64,000 nucleotides of DNA from Nocardiopsis sp. CNR-923 (GTDB lineage: Bacteria; Actinomycetota; Actinomycetes; Streptosporangiales; Streptosporangiaceae): positions 1 through 64,000 of the forward strand of contig NZ_MKKC01000055.1 of the NCBI RefSeq assembly GCF_001942255.1, written 5' to 3'. Position 1 is the stretch's first letter. Each line of letters starts with the position of its first letter. A program made the position numbers and the translations under genes. The notes beneath the pieces were generated by a model. It was given only the letters and a program-made list of their open reading frames with translations, made no database searches and was not told the origin of the DNA. This document shows, one piece after another, positions 36,258-45,917 of this stretch.

Positions 36258-37060
36258 ATGTCCCAGCGCTCGGAACAACTGGTACTCGACTATCTCTCCG
36301 AGGTCGGCCTGATCCTGTCCGGTCGCATGACCGCCAGGGAGCGCACCGCCTACCTGGCCGGTCTCCGCGCACGGATCGACGCCCGCAGGGCGGCCGCGGG
36401 CGACCCCGGGCCCGACGGCGTCCGCGACGTCCTGCGCTGCTTCGGCACCCCGCGGGACCTGGTGCGCCGCGAGTGTGAGGGCCGCGACCTCGACATCGAG
36501 GACGATGAGCTCATCCCGCCCAAGCCCGCGCACGCCGACCGCGTGCCGCCGCCGTGGCGCGGCGGGCCCAGTCGGGGGCTCATGTCGCTCCTGGACGGGA
36601 CCGGCCGGAGAGCGGTGGATCCCCCCAGGCACGGCGCGCGGGGGCCGTGCGCGGGGTCGTGCTCGTGGTCCGCGCGCACCCGGCGGAGGCCGCCGCGCTC
36701 GGACTCATGCTGCTGACCGTGCCCTGGCACTGGGACCTGGCGTTCGTGTGGGTGCTCGCCGCGGCGCTGATCGTGCTCAGCCAGGTCTGGAGCACGCGCG
36801 ACAAGTGGGTCGGCGTGGGACTGCCGCTGGCGTCCTGCGCGGTCGCGATGGCCCTGTGGAACGGCGAGGCCAAGTTCATCGACCGGTACATCCAGGAGTC
36901 CCTGCCCGCCACCGGCGTCATCGGGCTCGGGCTGGCCTGCCTTGCGACCTTCCTGTACCTGTATCCCAGGGCCCTGCGCTCGGCCCTGGCCGGGGCGCGC
37001 CCCGTGGGGGCCGACCAGCCCGGGGCACGCGGGTCATCGCTTGGCAAACGCTCGGAATAG
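36258..37060 (+). CDS. HAAS/DUF1700-like membrane protein (frameshifted as sequenced)
   Basis: The N-terminal domain SQRSEQLVLDYLSEVGLILS followed by RERTAYLAGLRARIDARRAA and DVLRCFGTPRDLVRREC resembles HAAS/DUF1700 signalling-associated alpha-helical domains, which are often found on membrane proteins partnered with PadR-type regulators. The C-terminal half has about four TM helices (AAALGLMLLTVPWHWDLAFV onward). A missing G in a GGGGG run near 36643 breaks the frame. The Shine-Dalgarno is weak. Partner unknown. Confidence 0.6.
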
Positions 37061-37545
37061 CCTTCTCCGTCCCGCCTGTGACGGCCCGTCCGAACCCACG
37101 GGTTCCTGTAGACCTGTCCCCACGCCGACGCGACCGCACGGGCGGCGGTCGCGTCCCCACGGGTGGCCCGGCGTCCAGACCGGGCACCGCACAGGTCGCG
37201 TGGCCCGCGCCCGCCGAGCTCCGTCCCACACTCCGCGCTCAGCGGCGCGTGGGCCACCGCCGACGCATGAGGCCCGGACGAGCCGTGACGGATTCACGCC
37301 GTCGGCCGGGCCTCACCGTGTCCCGGAAGGGCCGCGCAAGCCCGCCCGCACGGGCCGTGCCCGGGCGCGTCCACCCGGCCACGGGGGGTGAGATATGCCC
37401 TCGCGCCCGAAGGGTCTCTCCCAGTACCTTGGTCCTCGTCCCCGGCAATCCAGGAGCGCCAAGGGAACGGGTGGGAGGGCGGAAACGGACGCTCCCCGGT
37501 CGTCCGGTCCCGCGGCGCCCGTCAGTGAAAGCATGAGGTCACTAC
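37061..37545. other. 485-bp region without a supported gene
   Basis: I see no reliable coding sequence. The region holds a 14-bp palindrome GAACCCACGGGTTC (37092-37105) soon after the upstream stop and then GC-rich sequence leading to the cold-shock gene. A long structured leader for the cold-shock mRNA would fit, but I cannot fold it here. Confidence 0.5.
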
Positions 37546-37929
37546 GTGCCCACCGGCAAGGTCAAGTGGTACGACGGAGACAAGGGTTTCGGTTTTCTCA
37601 CCCGTGACGACGGCGGTGAGGTGTTCGTGCACTCCTCCTCCCTGCCCGCGGGCGCCACGTCCCTCCGGCCCGGTCAGCGGGTCGAGTTCGGCGTGGCCGA
37701 GGGGCGCAAGGGCGCGCAGGCGCTCCAGGTGAAGCTCCTCGACGGCCAGCACTCGGTCGCCAAGGCCCGTCGAAAGAAGCCGGACGAGATGGTGGTCATC
37801 ACGGAGGACCTGATCAAGCTCTTGGAGGGATTGTCGGAGGGCTACCGTCGGGGCCGACACCCCGAGCGCCGCGACGCGTCCAAGATCGCGTCCGTCCTGC
37901 GCGTGGTCGCGGACGACCTCGACGTCTGA
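37546..37929 (+). CDS. Cold-shock-domain protein with C-terminal extension
   Basis: 127 aa. The first 67 residues are a cold-shock domain with RNP1 KGFGFLTR and RNP2 VFVHSSSL, which bind single-stranded nucleic acid. The extra approximately 60 residues (KKPDEMVVITEDLIKLLEGL and following) are typical of one actinobacterial subclass found beside DUF3027 genes. The GTG start at 37546 is preceded by GAGGT. It is probably an RNA chaperone or transcription antiterminator. Confidence 0.92.
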   Translation: MPTGKVKWYDGDKGFGFLTRDDGGEVFVHSSSLPAGATSLRPGQRVEFGVAEGRKGAQALQVKLLDGQHSVAKARRKKPDEMVVITEDLIKLLEGLSEGYRRGRHPERRDASKIASVLRVVADDLDV

Positions 37930-38054
37930 CCGGTTCGCGCCGGCGCCGGCCGCCCCGCACCGTCCTCCCCCGGGCGAGAAGACCCGATCCGGGGGAGGAG
38001 TCGGGCGAACCTTGACCGTCGGCATGGTCAAATCGGTGCGCGCGATCAGTGAGA

Positions 38055-38870
38055 ATGGGGAACGTGAGCCCTTCTCGACGTTCTCCTGTACCGGACAAGG
38101 CCTGTGTCGAGGCGGTGGACCTGGCCCGCTCGGTGGCCGCCGAGGTCGGGCGGCCCGAGTGGGTCGGAGAGCACCGCACCCCCCAGGTCGAGGACACCCG
38201 CCTGGTCACCCACTACTTCACCTGCCTGGACCCCGCCTACCCGGGGTGGAACTACGCGGTGACCGTGGTCCGCGCCTCGCGCGCCAAGACGGTCACGGTC
38301 AACGAGGTCGTGCTGCTGCCCGGCGACGGCGCCCTCGTCGCGCCCGAATGGGTTCCCTGGAAGGAGCGGCTGCGCCCCGGCGACCTCGGCGTGGGCGACC
38401 TGCTGCCCACGGACGAGGACGACGAGCGCCTCGTCCCCGGCTTCGCGCAGGTGCCCGAGGGCGAGTTGGACGAGGAGGGCGCCGACCGGCAGATGCTGTG
38501 GGAGATGGGCCTGGGCCGCCGCCAGGTGCTGTCCGAGACCGGCCGCGAGCAGGCCGCCGAGCGTTGGTACAACGGCGAGGGCGGTCCGCACAGCCCCATC
38601 GCGACCGCCGCGCCCGCCCGCTGCGCCACCTGCGGCTTCCTGACGCCGCTCGCGGGCGAGCTGCGCCAGATGTTCGGCGTGTGCACGAACGAGTTCGCCC
38701 CGGACGACGGCAAGGTCGTCTCGCTCGACCACGGCTGCGGCGCGCACTCCGAGGTGCGCCACCCGGCCGAGCGCGGCGAGAAGGTCGCCCCGGTCGTCGA
38801 CGAGGTCGGCTACGACCACATCACCTTCGAGGACACGGCCGAGCTGGAGCTCGTCTCCGCCGACTCCTGA
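38055..38870 (+). CDS. DUF3027 family protein
   Basis: About 271 aa. The N-terminal domain (LVTHYFTCLDPAYPGWNYAV, TVNEVVLLPG, WVPWKERL) and the C-terminal metal-site region (CATCGFLTPLAGELRQMFGV, then C, then DHGCGAHSE) define this actinobacterial family, conserved downstream of cold-shock genes. The Cys and His residues could bind zinc. Starts at 38049, 38055 and 38064 are all in frame; ATG 38055 is chosen. The role is unknown; the conserved neighbourhood suggests RNA or translation-related work. Confidence 0.85.
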   Translation: MGNVSPSRRSPVPDKACVEAVDLARSVAAEVGRPEWVGEHRTPQVEDTRLVTHYFTCLDPAYPGWNYAVTVVRASRAKTVTVNEVVLLPGDGALVAPEWVPWKERLRPGDLGVGDLLPTDEDDERLVPGFAQVPEGELDEEGADRQMLWEMGLGRRQVLSETGREQAAERWYNGEGGPHSPIATAAPARCATCGFLTPLAGELRQMFGVCTNEFAPDDGKVVSLDHGCGAHSEVRHPAERGEKVAPVVDEVGYDHITFEDTAELELVSADS

Positions 38871-39045
38871 GGCCTGCCCGCCTTCTGCGTCCGGGCGTCG
38901 GCGGCCACGCCCCGTCCGCACTCGTCGCGTTCGGCGCGTACCGGAGTGTGCGCCGGGCGGGCATGGCCTAAGGTCGTTCTGCCGTCCGCGTGCGATCCGC
39001 GGGCGCGTCGCGCCGAGCCGGTCCGCACCGCAGGAGGAACCCACG

Positions 39046-42000
39046 ATGGCCGAGTCGGTGACCGCTTCGGCGGCCGATCCCTTCAACACCGCCGAACTGC
39101 GCCGGCGCGTGCTCGCGGCGTGGGCCGACGCACCCGCCCGGTTCCGCGAGGACGCCAACGCCGAGGAGGACTTCGCGCTCGGCGGCTACCGCGACCGCGT
39201 CGTCGTCGAGCTGGCCCAGAACGCCGCCGACGCCGCCCGCCGCGCCGACGTCCCCGGCCGGTTGGCCCTGACGCTGGAAGGGGACCGGTTCACCGCCGCC
39301 AACTCCGGCGCCCGCCTGACCGCCGAGGGCGTTGAGTCCCTCTCGACCCTGCGCGCCTCCACCAAGCGCGGCGAACGCGGCACGGCGGGCCGCTTCGGGG
39401 TGGGGTTCTCCGCGGTCGCCGCGATCAGCGACGACGTCACCGTCTCCTCCGGCGGCTCCGCCGTCCGCTTCAGCGCCGAGCGCGCCGGGGCGGCCGTCGC
39501 CGCGCTCCTGGCCGACGAGGAGACCCACGGCGGCCTGTCCGCGGAGGTCCAGCACCGCTCCGGCCACGTGCCGATGCTGCGGCTGCCCTTCCCGGCCGAG
39601 CCGGTCGCGCCGGGGACTACGACACCGTCGTCGCGCTCGTCCTGCGCGACGGGGCCGCGCGCGCCCGCGTGCGCGCCCTCCTGGAGGCCTCGGGCGAGGC
39701 GCTGCTGTTGGCCCTGCCCGGGCTCTCCGAGGTCCGGGTGACCGTCGACGGCGCCGAGCGCGTCCTCACCCGCGACGACGCCGACCCGTCCGGTCCGGTC
39801 ACCACGCTGCGCGACGCCGACGGCACCCGGCTGACGCACTGGCGGGTGCTGTCGCGGTCGGGCGCCTTCGACCCCGCCCTGCTCACCGACCGCCCGGTGG
39901 AGGAGCGCAGCCGCACGGAGTGGTCGCTGACCTGGGCGGTGCCGGTCGACGAGGACGGCCTCGTGGCGACCCTGCCCACCGACGTCGAACCCGTCGTGCA
40001 CGCGCCCACGCCCACCGACACCGAACTCGACCTCCCCGCCGTCCTCATCGGCACCTTCCCGCTCAGCACCGACCGGCGTGCCGTCCAACCGGGCGCCGCC
40101 ACCGACCTGCTGCTGGTGGAGGCCGCCCGCGCCTACTGCGCTCTGCTGCGCCGCTTCGACGCCCGCGCCGCCCTCGACCTCGTCCCGGGCACCCGCGTGG
40201 GCGGCGGAGCGATCGACGCGGTCTTTCGCGCCCGCCTCGCCGAACCGCTCCTGGACACCCCGTTCCTCACCACCGCCGCGGGCTCCCCCGTGGCCCCTCG
40301 CGACGCCGTGCTCCTCGACACCGGCGGCTCCGGCGGCGCGGGCGAGCTGGTCGACGTGCTGGCCGAACTCGCACCGCGGCTGCTGCCCGGCGCGTGGAAC
40401 CCGAGGCACCCCGCACTGGCCTCCCTGCGCGTGCGCCGCGTCGGGCTCGCCGACCTCGCGGACCTGCTCGGGGACACCGAACGCGGGCCCGCGTGGTGGG
40501 CCGACCTGTACGCGGCGTTGGAGAACGCGGGCAGCGGCGGCGCCGACCTCGACGAACTGGGCGCCCTGCCGGTCCCGCTCGCCGACGGACGCCTGGTGCG
40601 CGGCCCGCGCTCCCTGCTGCTGCCCACCGAGGAGTGGGCCGACGTCGGCGCCGCGCGCGGGGAGCGACTCGACCCCGCCACCCTGTCCGCCCTGGGCGTG
40701 CGGGTGGTCCACCCGCACGCCGTGCGCCCGCTCCTGCGCCGCCTCGGCGCCCTGGAGGCCAGTCCGGCCGCCGTCCTGTCCGACCCCCTCACCGAGGCCG
40801 CCGTGCGCGACTCTTTGGAGGCGGAGGACCCCGACCCCATCGCCGAGGCCGTCCTGCACCTGGTGGCCGCCTCCGGGATGTCCGTCGCGGACGCCCCCTG
40901 GCTCGCCGACCTCGCGCTGCGCGACGACGAGGACGGCTACTCGGTGGCCGCCGAACTGCTCGTGCCGGGCGCGCCCCTGGCGGACCTGCTCGTCGACGAC
41001 GCGCCGTTCGGGACGGTGCACGCCGACGTCGTCGAGCGGCACGGCGCCGAGACCCTGCGCGCCGTCGGCGCCCTCTGGGAGCTGACCGCGGTCCGGGCCG
41101 AGGAGGTCGCGCTCGGCGAGGAGCTGGTGTCCGTCCTCGACGGCGCGGCGGGCGACGGCGGACCGGACGGGTTGGAGGACTGGGCGGACGAGGTGCTGGA
41201 GCGCCTCGGCGACCCGGAACTGCCGCCGGTGGCGCCCGAGCTCGTGTGTGTGGCGGACCTCGACTACGTGGCCGACGACCGGTGGCCCGCGGCGCTGGCG
41301 ATGCTCGCGCGGATGCCGCTGCGCGAGGCGGTCACCGCACCGGCCCGGGTGCTGATGCCGGACGGGCGCGTGGTCGACGTGCCCTCCTACACGGCCTGGT
41401 GGCTGCGCACGCGTGCCCTCCTGGACGGGCGCCCGCCGGTGGAGCTGCGCACGGAGGACGCGGAGGCGGCGCTGGTCGGGCTGTACGACGAGGTGCCCGC
41501 CGGGATCGACCTGGAGTTCGCCCACGCCCTGGGTGTGCGGACGACCCTCGCCGAGCTGATGGCCGACCCCGACGGGCCGGACGACCTGCTGGCCAGGATG
41601 GCGGACCCGGCGCGGCACGTGGACCGGGCGGCGCTGCGGCGGGTGTGGACCGCGCTCGCCGGGGTGGACGCCGATCTGGTCACCCCGCCGAGCCGCGTGC
41701 GCGCGGTGCGCGGCGGCGCGATCGTCGTCGCGGACGCGGAGGACACCGTGGTCGTGGACTCACCGGACCTGCTGCCGCTGCTCGGCGACCGCCCGCTGGT
41801 GCTGGCGCCCGCCGACGCCGCCGAGGCGCTGGCGGACGTGCTCGACCTGGACCTGGCGAGCGAGACCGTCGACGGCAAGGTCGGGTCGGGCGGGGAGATC
41901 CGCCAGGTGCCGGGGGAGGCCGAGCTGTTCCTCGACCCCGACGGCGAGCCCGACCGCACCTACCTGCACCACCAGACGCTCACCGTGGACGGCGTCGAGG

Positions 42001-42167
42001 TGGAGTGGTACGTGGGCGACGGATCGGTGCACGCCGCCACCACCGACGGGCTGGCCCGAGCGCTGTGCTGGCGTTCGGGGCAGTGGGACCGCCGCCACGT
42101 GGTGTCGGCGGTGCTCCGCGACCCGTCCGCGGCCGCGACCCTGCTCGCCGAGTCCGACCTGGACTGA
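39046..42167 (+). CDS. Large GHKL/Hsp90-like ATPase with sacsin-type N-terminal domain (frameshifted as sequenced)
   Basis: About 1040 aa. The N-terminal ATP-binding fold has the N-box YRDRVVVELAQNAADAA (Glu and Asn of the Bergerat fold) and the G-box GRFGVGFSAVAAI. The long remainder is Ala/Leu/Asp-rich without a motif I can name, ending with VEWYVGDGSVHAAT and a segment near ALCWRSGQWDRRH. A missing base in a GGGG run near 39617 breaks the frame. Such proteins follow DUF3027 in many actinomycetes, as recalled; the function is not established, perhaps chaperone-like. Confidence 0.82.
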
Positions 42168-42193
42168 GGGCGACCCGGCTCGGCGCGAGGCGG

Positions 42194-43054
42194 TCAGGTC
42201 AGCGCCGCGGCGAGCCGCTCGCCCAGGCCCTCCTCCCGGTCGCCCCAGGCCGTGACGTCGACCTGGTCGCCCACGGACAGCGTGCCGGGGCGCGTGACCG
42301 CGAACTTGGCGCCGAAGGCCACACCGCCCGAGTCGGCCCTGCGGTAGCCCGCGAGCGTCCGCAGGGGCTCGGGCCCGCCCTTCTCGCCGCGCTCCTGGGC
42401 CACGGTGGTGACCGCGCAGCGGACACAGACCTTGGCGTAGCCCAGTTCCGCGTCACCCAGGCGTACGGTGCGGACACGGTCCTCGGTGTGCGGTTCCGAC
42501 CAGCCGGAGACGACGACGTTGGGGCGGAAGCGGTTCATCGGGACGGCCTCGCCACCGCGGGCGAGGACGCGCTCGTTGAGCAGGTCGAGGGAGGCCAGCG
42601 AGGCCACGAGCACGGCGGTGCTGTCCGCGAACCCGCTGGTCCCGGGGGTCAGGCCACCGGTCCTGCGGTCGTGGTCGTCGGGTACCCGCACGAGGCGGCT
42701 GTCCGATCCGAGCGCCTCGGACAGCCACGCGGCCGCCTCGTCGCCCTGGTCGACGCCGACGAAGGGCTGTTTGTGCAGGGTCACGTCGACCCGCGGGCCC
42801 TCGGCGTCGATCTTGAGGTTGAGGGGTTCGAGCCCGTCCCGACTCAGGCTCAGGCTCGCGCCGCCGGCGTCGACGCCCGCCCGCACGAGCGCCATGCGCG
42901 GGTCGACGCGTTGGCTGCGGAAGGCTCCCCCGGGGCCGACCACCATGAACGCGCGGTCGTGCGCGATTCCGGCGGGCGTCATCCGCGCGCTGGTCACGGC
43001 GGTGCCGGCGCAGCCCTTGACGGGGTAGTGGACGAGTTCGGTGATTCGGGCCAT
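42194..43054 (-). CDS. MOSC domain protein (YcbX-like)
   Basis: 286 aa. The N-terminal MOSC-beta-barrel domain ARITELVHYPVKGCAGTAVT is followed by the MOSC domain with MNRFRPNVVVSG and the conserved Cys region YAKVCVRCAVTTV. YcbX-like proteins carry a molybdenum cofactor and reduce N-hydroxylated compounds with a reductase partner; none is adjacent. ATG at 43054. Divergent from the SRPBCC gene. Confidence 0.9.
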   Translation of the reverse strand: MARITELVHYPVKGCAGTAVTSARMTPAGIAHDRAFMVVGPGGAFRSQRVDPRMALVRAGVDAGGASLSLSRDGLEPLNLKIDAEGPRVDVTLHKQPFVGVDQGDEAAAWLSEALGSDSRLVRVPDDHDRRTGGLTPGTSGFADSTAVLVASLASLDLLNERVLARGGEAVPMNRFRPNVVVSGWSEPHTEDRVRTVRLGDAELGYAKVCVRCAVTTVAQERGEKGGPEPLRTLAGYRRADSGGVAFGAKFAVTRPGTLSVGDQVDVTAWGDREEGLGERLAAALT

Positions 43055-43136
43055 GCGCCGAAGGTACCGCGTGGGCGTGAGCTCCGTGGGCCGTGGGCAC
43101 ACCGACCAGCGACGGATCGACCACGAGGGGGACCCG

Positions 43137-43769
43137 ATGGACGTCGACGCGCAGATCGAATCGGTCAGCCGGGCGGTGGGCACGAGGGATGTCGAGGGCG
43201 GACGCGAGGGCGCGGTGGTCGTGGCCAGGAGCTTCGACACGACCCCGGCGGACCTCTGGGAGGCCTGCACCGACGCCGAGCGCCTCGCGCGCTGGTTCCT
43301 GCCGGTCACCGGCGACCTGCGCCAGGGCGGTTCCTACCGGTTGGAGGGGAACGCGCATGGTCGGGTGTTGGACTGCGACCCGCCGCGTTCCTTCCGCGCC
43401 AGCTGGGAGTTCGGTGGGGAGTACAGCGAGATCGAGGTGCGGTTCGTCCCCGAGTCCGCGTCGCGTACCCGGCTCGAACTGTCGCACTCCGCGCGGCTCG
43501 GCGAGCACTGGACCGAGTACGGACCCGGCGCCGTCGGGATCGGGTGGGACATGGGCTTCCTCGGCCTCGCCCTGCATCTGGAGCAGGGCGGCCAGGAGCC
43601 CCCGGAGGCCTCGGAGTGGGCGCGGTCGGCGCAGGCGCGCAGGTTCACCGAGCTGAGCGGGCGTGCCTGGTGCGCGGCGCATGTCGCCTCGGGGACCGAC
43701 GCGGCGACGGCCGAGGCGGCCGCGGGGCGGACCATCGCCGCCTACGCGGGTGGGGGAGACCAGACCTGA
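43137..43769 (+). CDS. SRPBCC/AHSA1-family protein
   Basis: 210 aa. The START/SRPBCC fold is recognised by ARSFDTTPADLWEACTDAER then LARWFLPV and by the later SFRASWEFGGEYSEIEVRFV pattern. Such proteins bind hydrophobic ligands or act as co-chaperone-like modules; no catalytic residue is evident. The C-terminal 60 residues (about 150-210) are an extra helical segment seen in other actinobacterial members. ATG 43137 follows GAGGGG at a 6-nt spacing. Confidence 0.85.
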   Translation: MDVDAQIESVSRAVGTRDVEGGREGAVVVARSFDTTPADLWEACTDAERLARWFLPVTGDLRQGGSYRLEGNAHGRVLDCDPPRSFRASWEFGGEYSEIEVRFVPESASRTRLELSHSARLGEHWTEYGPGAVGIGWDMGFLGLALHLEQGGQEPPEASEWARSAQARRFTELSGRAWCAAHVASGTDAATAEAAAGRTIAAYAGGGDQT

Positions 43770-43860
43770 TCGGGCCGCGTTCGGGCCCCGCCGGGGCGCG
43801 GACGGGGCAGGGCCGCGCCGGATGCGCCGCTCGCGACGGGCGGCAGCCACGGGGAACGCC

Positions 43861-45360
43861 CTAACGGGCGACCCGGAAGAAGCCCTCCGAGATCAGGGTG
43901 CGCAGGGCGCTGGGGGTGCGCTCGCGGATGACCTCGGGGTCCTCGCCCATCAGCTCGGCGATCACGTCCAGGAGGGGGCCGACGGGCATCGTGCCGTCGC
44001 ACACCCCGGCCAGCGCGGCCTCGACCGTGCCGATGCGCGCGACCCGGTGCGCACCGCCGCGCTGGCGCAGGACGATCTTCTCGGGGTCCGGGGCACCAGG
44101 TCGGCCCACGCGCTCCTCCACCACGTTCGGGGCGAGGGCCACGTGTGCGGAGAGCAGCGCGGCGTCGGTGAGCCGGTGCGCGGTCATCGCGCCGTCCACC
44201 ACGTCCGGCAGGTACGGGCCGACTGGCCGCTCGATCTCGTGCCGCAGCTCCTCCACCCGCACGGTGGCGTCCTGCGCGACGTCGTTGCGCAGGCAGATCC
44301 AGCCGAAGCCGATCCCCTTGATGCCCTCGCGCTCGAAGTAGTCCAGCCAGGCGTCGTAGCGACGCGTGTACTCGGGCGTGCCGTGCTCGCAGGAGTCGCG
44401 CAGCCACAGCTCCACGTACTCCGCTGGGTCCTGGACGTCCCGCTGGACCACCCAGCCCGAACACCCGGTGCCGGTCACCCAGCCGCCGACCCGGTCCTCC
44501 CAGTCGTCGCCGTCCGAGTGCGTCCAGTTGGCGAGGATCTGGCACCAGCCGCCGTCGGTCAGGTGCTCGGGAGCGTGTCGGACCAGCTCGGCGCAGACGG
44601 TGTCGCCGGGCAGGTCGGACTCGCGGTAGGTGAACCGGGCGGACTCGGGGGTGATGACGAACGGCGGGTTGGAGACGATCAGGTCGAAGCGCTCGCCCGC
44701 GACCGGGTCGAACATCGAGCCCTGCTCCAGGCGGGCGCCGGTGACGCCGGACAGCGCCAGGCTGATCCCGGCCAGGCGCACCGCGCGCGGGTTGAGGTCG
44801 GTGGCGACCACCTCGCGGGCGCGGGAGGCCAGGTGCAGCGCCTGCACACCGCATCCCGTGCCCAGGTCCAGGGCGCGGTCGACCGGGCCGTCCACGATGA
44901 GCTGGGAGAGCGTCGCCGACGCGCCCCCGGCACCCACCACGTGGTCGGGCCGGGGCACGGTCCCGGCGCCAGGGCGGACCTTGGGGTCGGAGACGACGAA
45001 CCCCGGACGGCCCTCCTCCAGCTCCCACGGGCCGAGGTGGACGAGGGAACGCACGGCGGGGCCGCCGGGGGCGTCGGGGTCGACGGTGACGAGCCCGGCC
45101 GCGGCCAGCTCGTCGACGGGCAGGATGGCGCGGGCGGCGCGCTCGGGGATGGCCGCCTGGAGCCACCACAGCCGCAGCAGCAGTCCGAGGCGTTCGTCCC
45201 CGCCGGTGGCGCGCAACGCCGGCACCGGTTCCTCGCGGGCGAGCGCCCGTGCCGCTGCGTCGCCGAGCCGGTCGCGGACGCCGGACACCGTGTAGTCGGC
45301 GTCGATGAGGATGCCTCGGAGGCGGTCGGCGAGCGCTCGGGGGAATTCTGTCTCAGACAC
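43861..45360 (-). CDS. SAM-dependent methyltransferase (N-methylase type, NPPF motif)
   Basis: 499 aa. The central Rossmann domain has motif I ALDLGTGCGVQALHLA and motif IV VSNPPFVI, as in enzymes that methylate an amide or amino nitrogen of nucleic acid or protein (PrmC/RsmC/HemK type). An N-terminal helical domain of about 150 residues and a C-terminal domain with a winged-helix look (GEDPEVIRERTPSALRTLIS) flank it. The target is unknown. ATG at 45360 ends 52 bp before DUF2530, same strand. Confidence 0.85.
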   Translation of the reverse strand: MSETEFPRALADRLRGILIDADYTVSGVRDRLGDAAARALAREEPVPALRATGGDERLGLLLRLWWLQAAIPERAARAILPVDELAAAGLVTVDPDAPGGPAVRSLVHLGPWELEEGRPGFVVSDPKVRPGAGTVPRPDHVVGAGGASATLSQLIVDGPVDRALDLGTGCGVQALHLASRAREVVATDLNPRAVRLAGISLALSGVTGARLEQGSMFDPVAGERFDLIVSNPPFVITPESARFTYRESDLPGDTVCAELVRHAPEHLTDGGWCQILANWTHSDGDDWEDRVGGWVTGTGCSGWVVQRDVQDPAEYVELWLRDSCEHGTPEYTRRYDAWLDYFEREGIKGIGFGWICLRNDVAQDATVRVEELRHEIERPVGPYLPDVVDGAMTAHRLTDAALLSAHVALAPNVVEERVGRPGAPDPEKIVLRQRGGAHRVARIGTVEAALAGVCDGTMPVGPLLDVIAELMGEDPEVIRERTPSALRTLISEGFFRVAR

Positions 45361-45411
45361 CCGCCCATTATCGGTCAGACGGAAGGGTGGCGCGCTGGCC
45401 GGCGGGGTGGT

Positions 45412-45690
45412 TCAGGAGGGGTCGGCGGAGTCGCCGTCGGTGGCGGTGAGCGCGCGTTCGGCGGCCTCGGCGCGCTTGCGCAGGAGCCGCGGGATGTAGA
45501 GGAATCCGAACACGCCCAGGACGATCCCGGTCACGCAGACGCCGATCCACCACCGTTCGGCGTCGGGGAGACCGTCACCCAGGAAGACGAGGACGATGAG
45601 CGCGGCCGTCCACGCCAGAGTGCCGAGGCCGGCGGGGACGCGGTAGTCGCTCTCGTGGACGTCGGGGTCGGGCTGGCGGGGTGTGCGCAC
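45412..45690 (-). CDS. DUF2530 family membrane protein
   Basis: 92 aa with two TM helices (LAWTAALIVLVFLGDGL; WWIGVCVTGIVLGVFGFLYI) followed by a basic segment PRLLRKRAEAAERA. DUF2530 genes usually sit beside the NCS2 permease, as here (divergent). Function unknown. Confidence 0.85.
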   Translation of the reverse strand: MRTPRQPDPDVHESDYRVPAGLGTLAWTAALIVLVFLGDGLPDAERWWIGVCVTGIVLGVFGFLYIPRLLRKRAEAAERALTATDGDSADPS

Positions 45691-45833
45691 GTGCCCAGGC
45701 TAGCGGCTGGCGGCGCCCCTCCGCTTCGGGCGGGTGCGCCGCGTTCGGTCAGGGGCGGGGGCCACGGTGCGCTCGGTCACATTCCCACAGCCGATCATCC
45801 TGTCATATGGCGTTTTCTATGAAACGCGAGTGC

Positions 45834-45848
45834 CAGATGTGACATCTG
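45834..45848. promoter_or_regulatory. Perfect 15-bp palindrome upstream of the NCS2 permease
   Basis: CAGATGT-G-ACATCTG is a perfect dyad in an A/T-richer patch 70 bp before the permease start. It is flanked by CGTTT/AAACG (45811-45826) and TTGTGC/TGCAA elements. It is a likely site for a MarR- or GntR-like regulator not encoded here. Confidence 0.5.
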
Positions 45849-45917
45849 TTGTGCAAAGATGCAACTAACCTGGCTCAGAATCCTCGTTGTCCCGTAACGC
45901 GACCAGGTCAGGCTGAC

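Noticed and set aside
39332..43864. A 4.5-kb open frame on the plus strand through the GHKL ATPase and MOSC region
   Set aside because: It is an Arg/Pro/Gly-rich shadow frame caused by very high GC; the other frame has conserved motifs.
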